Counted from the first letter of the stretch, positions 19,111-28,326 are shown. The stretch is 45,548 bases of DNA from Planctomycetes bacterium RIFCSPLOWO2_12_FULL_50_35 (GCA_001828605.1 MHZB01000030.1:1-45548), one strand, 5' to 3'. The notes: a model not told the origin generated them from the letters alone. Numbers and translations: made by a program.

Positions 19111-19771
19111 ATCTACACGTGCTCCTTAGGATTATACCTTCCGGCGTGTCGGGGGGCCAGATGTATCGGTGGATCTGTAATTGAAGGCGTACATCAATCC
19201 CGTCTTCCAGTATCCAGGAGGCCACCCGTTTGAGGTCTAATTTGTTGAAGGCTACACCGATAAGTACCTTTACCTTTTTCGTAAGCCGGTATTTTCCTAT
19301 GACATCTTTTGCCCACTCGTAATCCCTTCTAGAACTTAACACAAACTTTACTTCATCGTTGGGTCTCAATCTTTCAACGTTTTTCCAGTCGGTCTTATCG
19401 GCCATACCGCTGTCGGGGCATTTCAGGTCCATGATCCTTATGGTCCCCTCGGGCAGTGCATTTATATCCAGCGTGCCATTCGTTTCGACCAGCACGCGGC
19501 AGCCGCGTTTTATTAGTAGTGAGACCAGTTCGCCGGTCTCCCCTTGAAGGAGCGGTTCGCCTCCGGTGATTTCTATTAAACTGCCCCCAAGGAGTTCGAT
19601 ATCGGAAAGTATTTCCTCAATGCGCATCTCTACGCCATTTTCGTAGGCGTAGACCGTGTCACAGTAATTGCACCTCAAATTGCACCCTGTCAGCCTTATA
19701 AATATACAAGGCAGCCCGGCGTAGGTGGATTCGCCTTGGATGCTCTTAAATATTTCGTTGACCTTCAGCAT
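19064..19771 (-). CDS. queE: 7-carboxy-7-deazaguanine synthase (radical SAM)
   Basis: IFKSIQGESTYAGLPCIFIRLTGCNLRCNYCDTVYAYE, ITGGEPLLQ. Confidence 0.94.
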   Translation of the reverse strand: MLKVNEIFKSIQGESTYAGLPCIFIRLTGCNLRCNYCDTVYAYENGVEMRIEEILSDIELLGGSLIEITGGEPLLQGETGELVSLLIKRGCRVLVETNGTLDINALPEGTIRIMDLKCPDSGMADKTDWKNVERLRPNDEVKFVLSSRRDYEWAKDVIGKYRLTKKVKVLIGVAFNKLDLKRVASWILEDGIDVRLQLQIHRYIWPPDTPEGIILRSTCRYESGSGSSTPKRRDG

Positions 19772-19917
19772 GAAAGAGACCTATCCCCTTTAGACTGCGT
19801 TATTTCAGTAGGGTCAACAGAAAATTATAAATCAGCCCGTGCCTGCTTGGCAAGGGCTTTTGGCCCTTTTCATAACGTCTTTTAGGTATAAAACTTAGAT
19901 GTGTCTAAATTATGCTA

Positions 19918-19946
19918 TTGACAAGCAATTTAGTTTGTTGTAGGAT
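19918..19946 (+). promoter_or_regulatory. Candidate sigma70-like promoter for the coiled-coil/actin operon
   Basis: TTGACA, 17-nt spacer, TAGGAT, about 90 nt upstream of the first ATG. Confidence 0.45.
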
Positions 19947-20034
19947 TTTGCGACGGACAGAATATACGAAGATGTTTTTTAGAGTAGAACCATCGATTAA
20001 GCAAAGGCTCTAGAAAAGACCTATTATATCGCTA

Positions 20035-20787
20035 ATGTATCCAGAGAATTATAGTTCCTCTCCAAAGAGTAGAACACTCGATGTCGCGGCTGCAATAAAT
20101 CAGGTAGCCTCGTTCATACCCCTTAAGGTTTTCCGCAAGCAGGGTCTATCCGAAGTTATGGTAGTTAGCGAGAAGACCCTCGGTGAGCTTATAGAGCAGA
20201 CCGTGGGTACCGAGGTTAAAAAGAGGTTCGAGGACCTTTCTAGGGAGAGGGATGAGCTCAGGATGCAGTCGGAGAGCCTCTCCAGACGATTGGATGAGCT
20301 TAAAGAGGGCTCTGGGGATGTTTCCGGTGAGAAGAAAGAATTAGAAAAGAATTATAAAACGCTTGAGGAAGAGGTAGTTCGTCTCCGTCGCAAGTTGGAC
20401 GCAGAAAAGATGGTGTTCAAAGGCGTTGCAGGCGCGCAGACGTCTGTAACCCCGGAAGAATACGAACAGAAAGTAAAACAGGTTGTAGAGAATATACTTG
20501 AAGGGGCGAGGGGGACGATGCCTATAGATTTGTTTGACAAGCTCCAAGAGGGCCTCTCGCAGCAATTTATTGAGAAATTTCCACATACCACTTACCCCCT
20601 TAATGTTGCAAGTCCGAGCGTAAAAACGTTTGCTAGCCGTCCACAGCCTGCCGCATCCGCATCGGGTGCCGGGCCTGCAAAGGTAGCTGGGCCCGTAAAG
20701 GTAGGAAGCTTATTCCATAAGCTGGTAGAAAATAACGTAAAGTGGCGCGAGAAGCAGAAGGCCCAGGAACAAGAAGAACAGAAATAA
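20035..20787 (+). CDS. Coiled-coil protein encoded directly upstream of an actin-like protein
   Basis: Heptad-rich centre VKKRFEDLSRERDELRMQSESLSRRLDELKEG...KKELEKNYKTLEEEVVRLRRKLDAEK; low-complexity Ala/Pro linker; charged C-terminus. Confidence 0.85.
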   Translation: MYPENYSSSPKSRTLDVAAAINQVASFIPLKVFRKQGLSEVMVVSEKTLGELIEQTVGTEVKKRFEDLSRERDELRMQSESLSRRLDELKEGSGDVSGEKKELEKNYKTLEEEVVRLRRKLDAEKMVFKGVAGAQTSVTPEEYEQKVKQVVENILEGARGTMPIDLFDKLQEGLSQQFIEKFPHTTYPLNVASPSVKTFASRPQPAASASGAGPAKVAGPVKVGSLFHKLVENNVKWREKQKAQEQEEQK

Positions 20788-20835
20788 AAGAGTTTTTATA
20801 ATTAAACATTTTTTACTTCCCTGGAGGAAGGCTAT

Positions 20836-21900
20836 ATGATGGCAGAGGCTGAGGGACGCAGAGACCCTAACATTATGTACGTAGGTGTGGACCTGGGTAC
20901 CTACAGGACATCCATAACGGCAAGCAATGGTCTTAGGAAGACGGTGATAAGCGTAGTGGGATGGCCGAAGGATGATATCTCTAGAAAATTGTTGGGTAAG
21001 GATATGGTATTTGGCCATGAGGCGTTAAGGCACCGTCTGGCGCTGAACCTCGTAAGACCCCTTGAGAAGGGGGTAATAAAATATTCCGATGACTCAATGC
21101 CGGTAAGCAACGAGGAGCTTCAAATATACAAAGGGGCTGCGAAAGAGATGGTTAAACATGCGATATCGCTGGCGCAACCCCAAAATGGACAGACGGTGTA
21201 CGCCGTTATTGGAGCGCCTGCCCAGGCAAGCGTAATAAACAAACAGTCGATAATCGAGGCCGCAGTGGAGTCCGTTGATTCGGTTATCGTGGTCTCCGAA
21301 CCGTTTTCCGTGGCTTATGGGCTGGATATGCTGGACGACGCCTTGATTATTGACATCGGTGCCGGTACGGTTGACTTGTGCAGGATGCACGGCGCATTAC
21401 CCGAAGAAGGGGATCAGATAACCCTTACCACCGCCGGGGATTACGTTGACGAACTCTTGCTGAAGCTGGTGAAGGAAAATCATCCCGACGCGCAGATTAC
21501 CATCAACATGGCCAGGGATATAAAGGAAAAGAACGGCTTTGTCTCGGATACCAACGACAGGGTAGTTGTCAGAATACCCGTGGAAGGCAGGCCCAGGGTG
21601 ATTGACATAACGGAAGAATGCAAGCAGGCATGCAAGGCGATAGTCCCGCCCATAATTGAGGCCGTGGGGAATCTTATAGCCACCTACGATCCTGAGTTCC
21701 AGGCCTGCATCCGAAACAATATAGTCCTGGCGGGCGGCATGAGCCAGCTAAAGGGTCTTGACAAGCTCCTGGAAGAGGGCCTCGAGGAGTTTGGCGGGGG
21801 AAAGGTCAACAGGGTAGACGAACCCGTTTACGCCGGTGCTGACGGAGCCCTTAAGCTGGCCTACGATATGCCTGACGCACTCTGGAAGGAGCTGCAGTAG
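20836..21900 (+). CDS. MamK-like actin-family ATPase
   Basis: VGVDLGTYRTSI (phosphate 1), SVVGWPKDDISRKLLGKDMVFGHEA, YAVIGAPAQAS, VVSEPFSVAYGL, ALIIDIGAGTVDLCRMHG (phosphate 2), NIVLAGGMSQLKGLDKLLEEGL (adenosine motif). Closest recalled family is MamK (SVVGYPKD...KLLGRPYVVGDEA). Confidence 0.88.
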   Translation: MMAEAEGRRDPNIMYVGVDLGTYRTSITASNGLRKTVISVVGWPKDDISRKLLGKDMVFGHEALRHRLALNLVRPLEKGVIKYSDDSMPVSNEELQIYKGAAKEMVKHAISLAQPQNGQTVYAVIGAPAQASVINKQSIIEAAVESVDSVIVVSEPFSVAYGLDMLDDALIIDIGAGTVDLCRMHGALPEEGDQITLTTAGDYVDELLLKLVKENHPDAQITINMARDIKEKNGFVSDTNDRVVVRIPVEGRPRVIDITEECKQACKAIVPPIIEAVGNLIATYDPEFQACIRNNIVLAGGMSQLKGLDKLLEEGLEEFGGGKVNRVDEPVYAGADGALKLAYDMPDALWKELQ

Positions 21901-22078
21901 ATTCACCAGGCAGCTGCCGGGGTTTAAAAATCTTCCTGCCGTGAAAAACTTCCCGCATTTTCGAATCCTTCCGTATCTGTTCAAGGTTCTACGGCGGCGA
22001 CTCTCCGTTGCCGGTGTGCCGTTTATCTGAGTAATAGCTCTTTTCATGCAGGTAGGTTTTTTATTATAATGTTTAAAA

Positions 22079-22262
22079 TAGACCTCTGCAAAATCTTGTG
22101 AGGCTGTCGTTCTGAGGGAGCAAAGCGACCGAAGAATCTCCGATGTAGCGTTGGAGCTTGCTCCGACTCTCGACGTGGCAGCCCGCCTAAGGCGGGCGAC
22201 GCTGTACGCTTTGCTCAGAATGAACAACATTACGCTTAGGAGACTTTTTCAGAGACCTCAGT
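22079..22262. repeat. MITE-like intergenic unit with terminal inverted repeats and hairpins
   Basis: Left AGACCTCTGCAAAATCT, right AGACTTTTTCAGAGACCT; internal GGAG-CTTG-CTCC and GCCCGCC-TAA-GGCGGGC. Confidence 0.7.
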
Positions 22263-22313
22263 AATTGATAATGGTACGATAACCTGTCGAAAGTTTAGCT
22301 TACTTAAGGGGTT

Positions 22314-22592
22314 TTGACTATGATGAAGTGGCAAAAACCGGTTCGCAAGTGTCATGATTGCAAGCTTAACCTCGGTGACCGCTGTGCCGTGTTTGAAAGT
22401 CCGAGAGACAAATGGCATCATGGTAGATGTTCCGGGTACAACAACCCTGAGTTAATAAAGAAATACGAGGAAGAAAAGGCAAAACATCCGCCGAAAGAAC
22501 CAAAAGAAAAAAGGAAGAAAGTGGCAAAGGAAAAAAATACAACAGAACATCATCAGAGGAAGGCAACTACCGTCAATCCGACATCTCACTAG
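22314..22592 (+). CDS. Small Cys/His protein with Lys-rich tail, function unknown
   Basis: 92 aa [40 protein letters not shown], then highly basic tail; convergent with thrC. Confidence 0.6.
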   Translation: MTMMKWQKPVRKCHDCKLNLGDRCAVFESPRDKWHHGRCSGYNNPELIKKYEEEKAKHPPKEPKEKRKKVAKEKNTTEHHQRKATTVNPTSH

Positions 22593-23965
22593 GGAAGGTC
22601 TTTGTTCTTAGAAGGCTGCAGGTCGTAGCAGCCCCTCTCTATTGCCTTGAAAATGGACGTCTTGATTGTTTCGTAATCGGCGACTACCTCTACCGGACGG
22701 TTTGCATACCTGGACTCTACACCGTCCAGCGTACCCATGTGATACCCTACCTTAAACTCCGGAAACTTCAGCCCGTGCGCCGTGGATATGACGACAATTT
22801 TTTCGTGAGGTTTTATGGTCCCCGCTTTTACCAGCTTTATCAAGGCCGCAAGGGCCACGCCCGTATGGGGGCAATTAAACAGCCCGCTGCGGTCGGCGCG
22901 TGCGGCTGCGTTGGCCAGCTCATCTTCCGTCGCCTGTTCAACCACGCCGTTGAAGGTCTTCAGAATCCTTATGGCCCTGTGAATGCTGACGGGATCTCCA
23001 ATCTGAATGGCGCTGGCAAGGGTTTTTTGTGCCTTGACCGGTTCATATTCCTTGAAACCCTTCAAGTAACTGCGGTAGAGGGGATTGGCCCTTTGGGCCT
23101 GGGCGCATACCAGTCTGGGGAATCTGTTTACGATACCGAGCTCTTTCATCATGAGAAACCCCAGGCCTATAGCCGTTATATTTCCAAGATTTCCGCCAGG
23201 CACAACCACTACGTCGGGCACCTCCCAGTCAAACTGCTGAGTTATTTCCATGCTTATTGTCTTTTGGCCCTCTATGCGCAGGGAGTTCATGGAGTTGGCT
23301 AGATATATGTTATTCTTTGCGCATACCTCTTGGACCAGCTTCATGCACCCGTCGAAGTCCGTGTCTATAGACAGCGTCAAGGCATTATTGGCAAGGGGCT
23401 GCACAAGCTGGGATGTCGAGACCTTGTTCTTTGGCAGGAAGACTATTGCCGGTATGCCAGATGCCGCACAGTAGGCTGCAAGCGCAGCAGAGGTGTCACC
23501 CGTTGAGGCGCAGGCCACACCGAGTATACCCTTGCCTTCCGATATCATCTGTTTGACCACGGACACCAACACCGTCATACCAAGGTCCTTAAAGGACCCT
23601 GTGTGGGCGTTTCCACACTGCTTTATCCACAGGTCTTTCAGCCCTATCTCCTCACCGAATCGCTTCGCCCAGAATAGGTTGCTTCCTCCCTCATATAGTG
23701 AAACGATGTTCTCGTTCCTTACGTTCGGACACACCAGTTCCTTTTTACCCCAGACGCCGCTGCCGTAGGGCCACTCGGTTCTCATGTAGCGCTTGTCGAA
23801 AAGTTCAGTCCAAAAGGCAGGCTTCTTCTTCCTTAATTCGTCCATGTCGTGCCTGACTTCCAGAAGCCCGCCACATTTCCGGCAGCTGTAAATTATCTGG
23901 TTAAGTTCGTATCTTTCGTCACATCCGCTTGTGCACTGGAACCATGCCTTATAGTCGGCTGCCAT
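22589..23965 (-). CDS. thrC: Threonine synthase
   Basis: N-terminal zinc-ribbon-like C..GC...Y...[22 protein letters not shown] lysine motif; [21 protein letters not shown]. Confidence 0.92.
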   Translation of the reverse strand: MAADYKAWFQCTSGCDERYELNQIIYSCRKCGGLLEVRHDMDELRKKKPAFWTELFDKRYMRTEWPYGSGVWGKKELVCPNVRNENIVSLYEGGSNLFWAKRFGEEIGLKDLWIKQCGNAHTGSFKDLGMTVLVSVVKQMISEGKGILGVACASTGDTSAALAAYCAASGIPAIVFLPKNKVSTSQLVQPLANNALTLSIDTDFDGCMKLVQEVCAKNNIYLANSMNSLRIEGQKTISMEITQQFDWEVPDVVVVPGGNLGNITAIGLGFLMMKELGIVNRFPRLVCAQAQRANPLYRSYLKGFKEYEPVKAQKTLASAIQIGDPVSIHRAIRILKTFNGVVEQATEDELANAAARADRSGLFNCPHTGVALAALIKLVKAGTIKPHEKIVVISTAHGLKFPEFKVGYHMGTLDGVESRYANRPVEVVADYETIKTSIFKAIERGCYDLQPSKNKDLP

Positions 23966-24227
23966 AAAAAATGAATCCTCTCCTCTTTAATAACGAATAA
24001 AATGGGGTTCGAGAATTATAGAGTCAATACGACGCGCTTTCAAGGGGATAAAAGCGGTGCAAAATAAATTGAAAAGAAATTAAAAATTTCTCTCCTTCCA
24101 TCTTGACAGGTATTGCTTGAGCGTTATAATTTTTTACAAGTTTTGCCTTATTACCTGAGGTGAGTGGCACCTGGTCGGTTACCATACTGCCTTTTATGGA
24201 TGATGATCGACTTACTAAGGTAAAAAA

Positions 24228-24407
24228 ATGCTGGTAAAAACCAACGGGATAGAATGGCACAGGAAGTTGGAGCGCCTGGCACTCATAAAGGAACGATATA
24301 AAAAACTGGTCCTGGAGCCGAGGAAAGAGATTGAATTTGAACTGGCAAAGGACCTGGAGGAGGAAAATGTGAGTGACCTTAGCGTGTCTAACTTTTCTCC
24401 GGTCTGA
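24228..24407 (+). CDS. Possible 59 aa small ORF upstream of nth
   Basis: MLVKTNGIEWHRKLERLALIKERYKKLVLEPRKEIEFELAKDLEEENVSDLSVSNFSPV; below the 60-aa cutoff of the supplied track. Confidence 0.3.
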   Translation: MLVKTNGIEWHRKLERLALIKERYKKLVLEPRKEIEFELAKDLEEENVSDLSVSNFSPV

Positions 24408-24490
24408 AGAATAACGAAAATCTTCTTTCGGAAACTCCCACCCCAAAACAACAGTAGTGGTGTAACTCCAGTTAGAATTACTCAAACCCC

Positions 24491-25150
24491 ATGTCTAAAA
24501 CAGATTGTGATCTCCAGAAGGTAATTACTACCATAAAACGAGTAAACCGCGCCTTTAAGGAGCCTACGGTAACCACGGTCGCGAGGGGCCGGGACCCTTT
24601 TAAAGTCCTTATTTCCTGCCTATTGAGCCTGCGGACCAAGGACAACGTTACGTCCGCTGCCAGTGAGCGGTTGTTCCGGTTGGCGGACACCCCCGATGCC
24701 ATGCTGAAATTGGAGACCTTGGATATACAGGGGGCGATATATCCGGTTGGTTTTTATAGGATAAAGTCTGCAAGGATAAAGGAGATATGCAGGGCCCTGA
24801 TTGAAGAATACGGCAGAAACGTCCCTGACGACATAGATACCCTTCTAAAACTCCCGGGCGTAGGGCGGAAGACGGCAAATCTGGTGGTAACGCTTGGGTA
24901 CGGCAAGCCGGGTATCTGTGTGGACACCCACGTGCACAGAATCACCAACCGCTGGGGATACGTAAGGACCAAGACACCCATTGAGACTGAATTTGCGCTG
25001 AGAAAGATACTCCCCAAAAAATACTGGCTGATTATAAACGACGTTTTAGTAACCTACGGGCAGAATATCTGCACCCCTGTCCTGCCAAAATGCAGCATTT
25101 GCAAGGTCTACTGGTACTGCAAAAGAGTGGGTGTGAAAAAACACCGCTGA
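24491..25150 (+). CDS. nth: Endonuclease III family DNA glycosylase
   Basis: LPGVGRKTANLVVTLGYGKPGICVDTHVHRITNRWG; C-terminal FeS loop C-x6-C-x2-C-x5-C (CTPVLPKCSICKVYWYC). Confidence 0.92.
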   Translation: MSKTDCDLQKVITTIKRVNRAFKEPTVTTVARGRDPFKVLISCLLSLRTKDNVTSAASERLFRLADTPDAMLKLETLDIQGAIYPVGFYRIKSARIKEICRALIEEYGRNVPDDIDTLLKLPGVGRKTANLVVTLGYGKPGICVDTHVHRITNRWGYVRTKTPIETEFALRKILPKKYWLIINDVLVTYGQNICTPVLPKCSICKVYWYCKRVGVKKHR

Positions 25151-25308
25151 GAGGCTGGTCTCGGCCGATAACTCGCAGAAGTCTCCCTGATGTCCCCCCT
25201 GGTGCTTATTAGGCGGCAACAGCGCGTTTTGGTCATCCCGTCCCCGTAGAAGAGTCGCTTTTCGGTTGATATTAGATTCAATTTGGATAACATGTAAAAT
25301 AAAGTAGC

Positions 25309-25328
25309 GTGCGAGCAGGCTCGCACGT
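25309..25328. repeat. Intergenic hairpin
   Basis: CGTGCGAG-CAGG-CTCGCACG, same flank word (GTAGCGTGCGAG) as near 1619 and 45368. Confidence 0.7.
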
Positions 25329-25440
25329 AATCGTGGTGACAGGCTGCCGCGCTGCACGCCTTGCTTAGAATGACATTGTCTCACTGTGAGGCTTTTGCGG
25401 AGGGCTCGTCTTTCTTAAGTGACGTAGAGGAGATTGTAAA

Positions 25441-25722
25441 ATGGGAAACAGGCTTATCGAGTTTTACGGTACGGAATGTGTGCACTGCAGGGAGGTGGAC
25501 CCCCTGATTGAGAAACTGGAGAAAGAGGAGGGGGTGAAGATCACCAGGCTCGAGGTATGGCACAACAGCGAGAATGCGGCGCTTATGGATAAATTGGACA
25601 GGGATGAAAAGGGCCAGACGTTTTGCGGCGGTGTTCCTTTTTTCTACAATGAGAAGACGGGCAAGAAGCTTTGCGGTACCACCAGCTATGAGAAGATCAA
25701 GAAGTGGGCCTTAGGAGGTTAA
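25441..25722 (+). CDS. Thioredoxin/glutaredoxin-like protein
   Basis: LIEFYGTECVHCREVDPLIEKLE CxxC motif; GGVPFFYNEKTGKKLCG cis-Pro region. Confidence 0.75.
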   Translation: MGNRLIEFYGTECVHCREVDPLIEKLEKEEGVKITRLEVWHNSENAALMDKLDRDEKGQTFCGGVPFFYNEKTGKKLCGTTSYEKIKKWALGG

Positions 25723-25734
25723 AAGGGCGGTCAA

Positions 25735-26790
25735 ATGCCTGAAGAAACCATCAAGAGTTTTAATGTGGGGTACTTACAGGTCCTTGATGATGAAGGCCAT
25801 GCAGACAAGGACCTTATGCCGGAGCTCAGCCCGGGGCAGATAAAAGAACTCTACGAGCTTATGGTGCTTATCAGGGCGTTTGACGACAAGGCGTTTAAGC
25901 TTCAGAGGCAGGGGAGGCTGGGGACTTATTTACAGGTGAAAGGGCAGGAGGCCTCGGAGGTTGGAGCGGCGTATGCGTTGAAGAAGGGAGACTGGATATT
26001 CCCGTCCGGCAGGGATGTGGGGGTGCTTATCACCAGAGGCCACCCCATGCACATGCTTCTGCAGTACAGGGGCGGTGATGAGAGGGGGATGAAGGCCCCG
26101 GAAGGACTGGACAACTTTCCCATAACTATCCCCGTTTCCACCCATATACCCATCTGCACGGGCGCTGCATGGGCGTCAAAGATGCGCAGGGAGGATGTGG
26201 TTCACATGGCGTTCTTCGGGGACGGTGCCACCTCAAGGGCCGATTTTCACGAGGGTCTAAACTTTGCCGGCATCTTTAAGGTCCCTGCGGTCTTTGTGTG
26301 CGAGAACAACGGCTATGCAATCTCACTGCCAAGGGCCCGCCAGACTGCTGCCGAGACCCTTGCACAGAAGGCGTTTGCCTACGGCTTCGAGGGTATACAG
26401 GTGGATGGAAACGACATATTTGCAGTCTATAGCGCTGCCAGCCGTGCAGTGGCAAAGGCGAGAAAAGGAGACGGCCCTACACTTATAGAATGCGTTACGT
26501 ACAGGATTGAGGGTCATTCCACCTCCGACGATGACTCAAGGTATAGAACGAAACAGGAGGTCGAGGAGTGGAGAAAAAAAGACCCCGTAGACAGACTTGA
26601 AAAGTATATGAAGAAGAACAAGATTCTCACCGATGAGTACAAACAGTCCGTTACCCAGAAAACGAGAGATATGGTTGAAAAGGCGGTTGAAGATTATGAG
26701 AAAGTCCCGCCGCCCGAAGCTGCGGATTTCTTTGCAAACACATATGCCCAGCCCACGGAACAGCTAAAAGAACAAATGAAAGAACTCTGA
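25735..26790 (+). CDS. pdhA: Pyruvate dehydrogenase E1 component, alpha subunit
   Basis: GQEASEVGAAYALKKGDWIFPSGRD, AFFGDGATSRADFHEGLNFAGIFKVPAVFVCENNGYAISLP (TPP motif), YRIEGHSTSDD. Confidence 0.93.
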   Translation: MPEETIKSFNVGYLQVLDDEGHADKDLMPELSPGQIKELYELMVLIRAFDDKAFKLQRQGRLGTYLQVKGQEASEVGAAYALKKGDWIFPSGRDVGVLITRGHPMHMLLQYRGGDERGMKAPEGLDNFPITIPVSTHIPICTGAAWASKMRREDVVHMAFFGDGATSRADFHEGLNFAGIFKVPAVFVCENNGYAISLPRARQTAAETLAQKAFAYGFEGIQVDGNDIFAVYSAASRAVAKARKGDGPTLIECVTYRIEGHSTSDDDSRYRTKQEVEEWRKKDPVDRLEKYMKKNKILTDEYKQSVTQKTRDMVEKAVEDYEKVPPPEAADFFANTYAQPTEQLKEQMKEL

Positions 26791-26799
26791 TGCGATTGT

Positions 26800-26905
26800 A
26801 ATGGTCGAGATTGCTCGACTTAGCAGGGCAAACCCATGCAGAGCAAGCTCTGCCACTACAATTTAAACAGGGTAGCCAAACCAAGTTTTTCAAAGGTCTC
26901 TATAG
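26800..26905. repeat. Hairpin/TIR-type repeat between pdhA and pdhB
   Basis: TCGAG-ATTG-CTCGA; GCAGAG-CAAG-CTCTGC (26838-26853); end TTTTTCAAAGGTCTC matches the TIR of the element at 36532. Confidence 0.65.
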
Positions 26906-26915
26906 AGGGGCAAAA

Positions 26916-27884
26916 GTGGCAAGGCTTAATGTAGTTCAGGCCATCAACCTCGCCCTGAGGCAGGAGATGCGGAAGGACAAGCGGCTGATAGTCCTCGGCG
27001 AGGACGTCGGTAAGAGCGGAGGTGTGTTCAGGGCAACGGACGGCCTGCAGGAGGAGTTTGGAGAAGACAGGGTAGTTGACACGCCCCTTTCAGAGGTGGG
27101 CATAGTCGGGACTTCTATCGGCCTTGCAGTAAACGGCATGCGCCCGGTGGCCGAGATACAATTCAGCGGGTTCCTTTACTCGGCCTACGATCAGATTACC
27201 ACACATGCCGCCAGGATAAGGACCAGGAGCAGGGGCAGGTTTACCTGCCCGATTGTAATAAGGAGTCCCTATGGAGGCGGGGTGAGGGCGCTTGAACTCC
27301 ACTGCGAGAGCCAGGAAGCAATCCTGGCGCATACGCCGGGGATAAAGGTGGTAATCCCCTCAAGACCTTATGACGCAAAGGGGCTTCTAATCTCAGCGAT
27401 AAGAGACCCCGACCCCGTGGTCTTCCTGGAGCCTATGAGGGTGTATAGGGCAATAAAGGAAGAAGTGCCGGAAGAAGAATACACTGTACCGCTCGGCAAG
27501 GCCGATGTCATAAAAAAGGGAACAGACCTCACCGTCATCTCCTGGGGCGCCATGATGAAATATACCCGCGAGGCGCTGGAAAAGGCGGATTATAACGCAG
27601 AGATAATAGACGTAAGGACGATAAGCCCTCTTGATTCAGAGACCATAATAAACTCCGTCAAGAAGACCGGAAGGTGCTTGATAGTGCATGAGGCGCCCCG
27701 GACCTGCGGATTTGGCGCGGAGATAATTGCTCAGATAAACGAGAAGGCATTTCTTCATTTAGAGGCCCCTGTTGAGAGGGTAACGGGCTTCGACGTCCCC
27801 TTCCCCATGTACAAGCTTGAGAATTATTATCTGCCCGATGAGAGGAGGATATTGAAGGGCGTTGAGAAGGTGATGAAGTTCTGA
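26916..27884 (+). CDS. pdhB: Pyruvate dehydrogenase E1 component, beta subunit (GTG start)
   Basis: VARLNVVQAINLALRQEMRKDKRLIVLGEDVGKSGGVFRAT...; AGAGGGG ribosome-binding site just upstream. The track start at 26811 reads into the repeat. Confidence 0.9.
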   Translation: MARLNVVQAINLALRQEMRKDKRLIVLGEDVGKSGGVFRATDGLQEEFGEDRVVDTPLSEVGIVGTSIGLAVNGMRPVAEIQFSGFLYSAYDQITTHAARIRTRSRGRFTCPIVIRSPYGGGVRALELHCESQEAILAHTPGIKVVIPSRPYDAKGLLISAIRDPDPVVFLEPMRVYRAIKEEVPEEEYTVPLGKADVIKKGTDLTVISWGAMMKYTREALEKADYNAEIIDVRTISPLDSETIINSVKKTGRCLIVHEAPRTCGFGAEIIAQINEKAFLHLEAPVERVTGFDVPFPMYKLENYYLPDERRILKGVEKVMKF

Positions 27885-27917
27885 CGGCCTTCGTGGGAGC
27901 TTAGTTTTTGGTAAAAT

Positions 27918-27938
27918 TATATATATTTAACACACAAA
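27918..27938 (+). repeat. Left inverted repeat of accessory island
   Basis: TATATATATTTAACACACAAA; 20/21 match to the reverse complement of 30148-30168. Confidence 0.7.
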
Positions 27939-28195
27939 GCCTCCTGCTTATTGAAAGAAACGGTGATGTTAGGTCCTTTGCAGTAGACAATGTAAAGACA
28001 AAAACTCTCAAGAAAATTATCTGTGAAAATGTGATAAAAAAGCTATATACTTATAGCCGATGAGTTTAGGAGTTATCGGAGACTAGATAAAGATTTCAAA
28101 GAGCACCATGTTGTAAATCATGAACTAGCTCAATATGTTGACGAATCTGCATATACAAACACGGCAGAAGCGTGTGCCGGATTCATTCATACGCA
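27933..28195 (+). pseudogene. Truncated, frameshifted IS1595/ISXO2-like DDE transposase remnant
   Basis: Frame 1 LLLIERNGDVRSFAVDNVKTKTLKKIICENVIKK; after a frameshift ADEFRSYRRLDKDFKEHHVVNHELAQYVDESAYTNTAEACAGF. Confidence 0.8.
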
Positions 28196-28326
28196 ACTAT
28201 ATGATACCGTTTCCACAATTTGCAGAACAGCAGGAAATAATAGTTGAACATCGATATCGCACGAGGCTTATCTCTGCTGCGGTAACAGTTAAGATCGATG
28301 TACGGAGGAGGTGGCCACATGAGTAG
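28168..28326 (+). pseudogene. C-terminal remnant of type I restriction specificity subunit HsdS
   Basis: SFIRNYMIPFPQFAEQQEIIVEHRYRTRLISAAVTVKIDVRR resembles the conserved HsdS C-terminus (PPLAEQ..IV.. / RT.LISAAVTGKIDVR). Confidence 0.8.

Noticed and set aside
20836-21900. Magnetosome gene island
   Set aside because: Only the MamK-like actin resembles a magnetosome gene; neighbours are que, thrC and nth. Treated as an actin system, not evidence for magnetosomes.
24024-24485. Minus-strand 153-aa ORF between thrC and nth
   Set aside because: No signature, unusual Phe/Ser-rich composition; overlaps a possible opposite-strand small ORF; not supported.
26811-26915. N-terminal extension of the pdhB ORF in the track
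   Set aside because: Translates hairpin repeat DNA; GTG 26916 with an RBS fits E1-beta alignment better.
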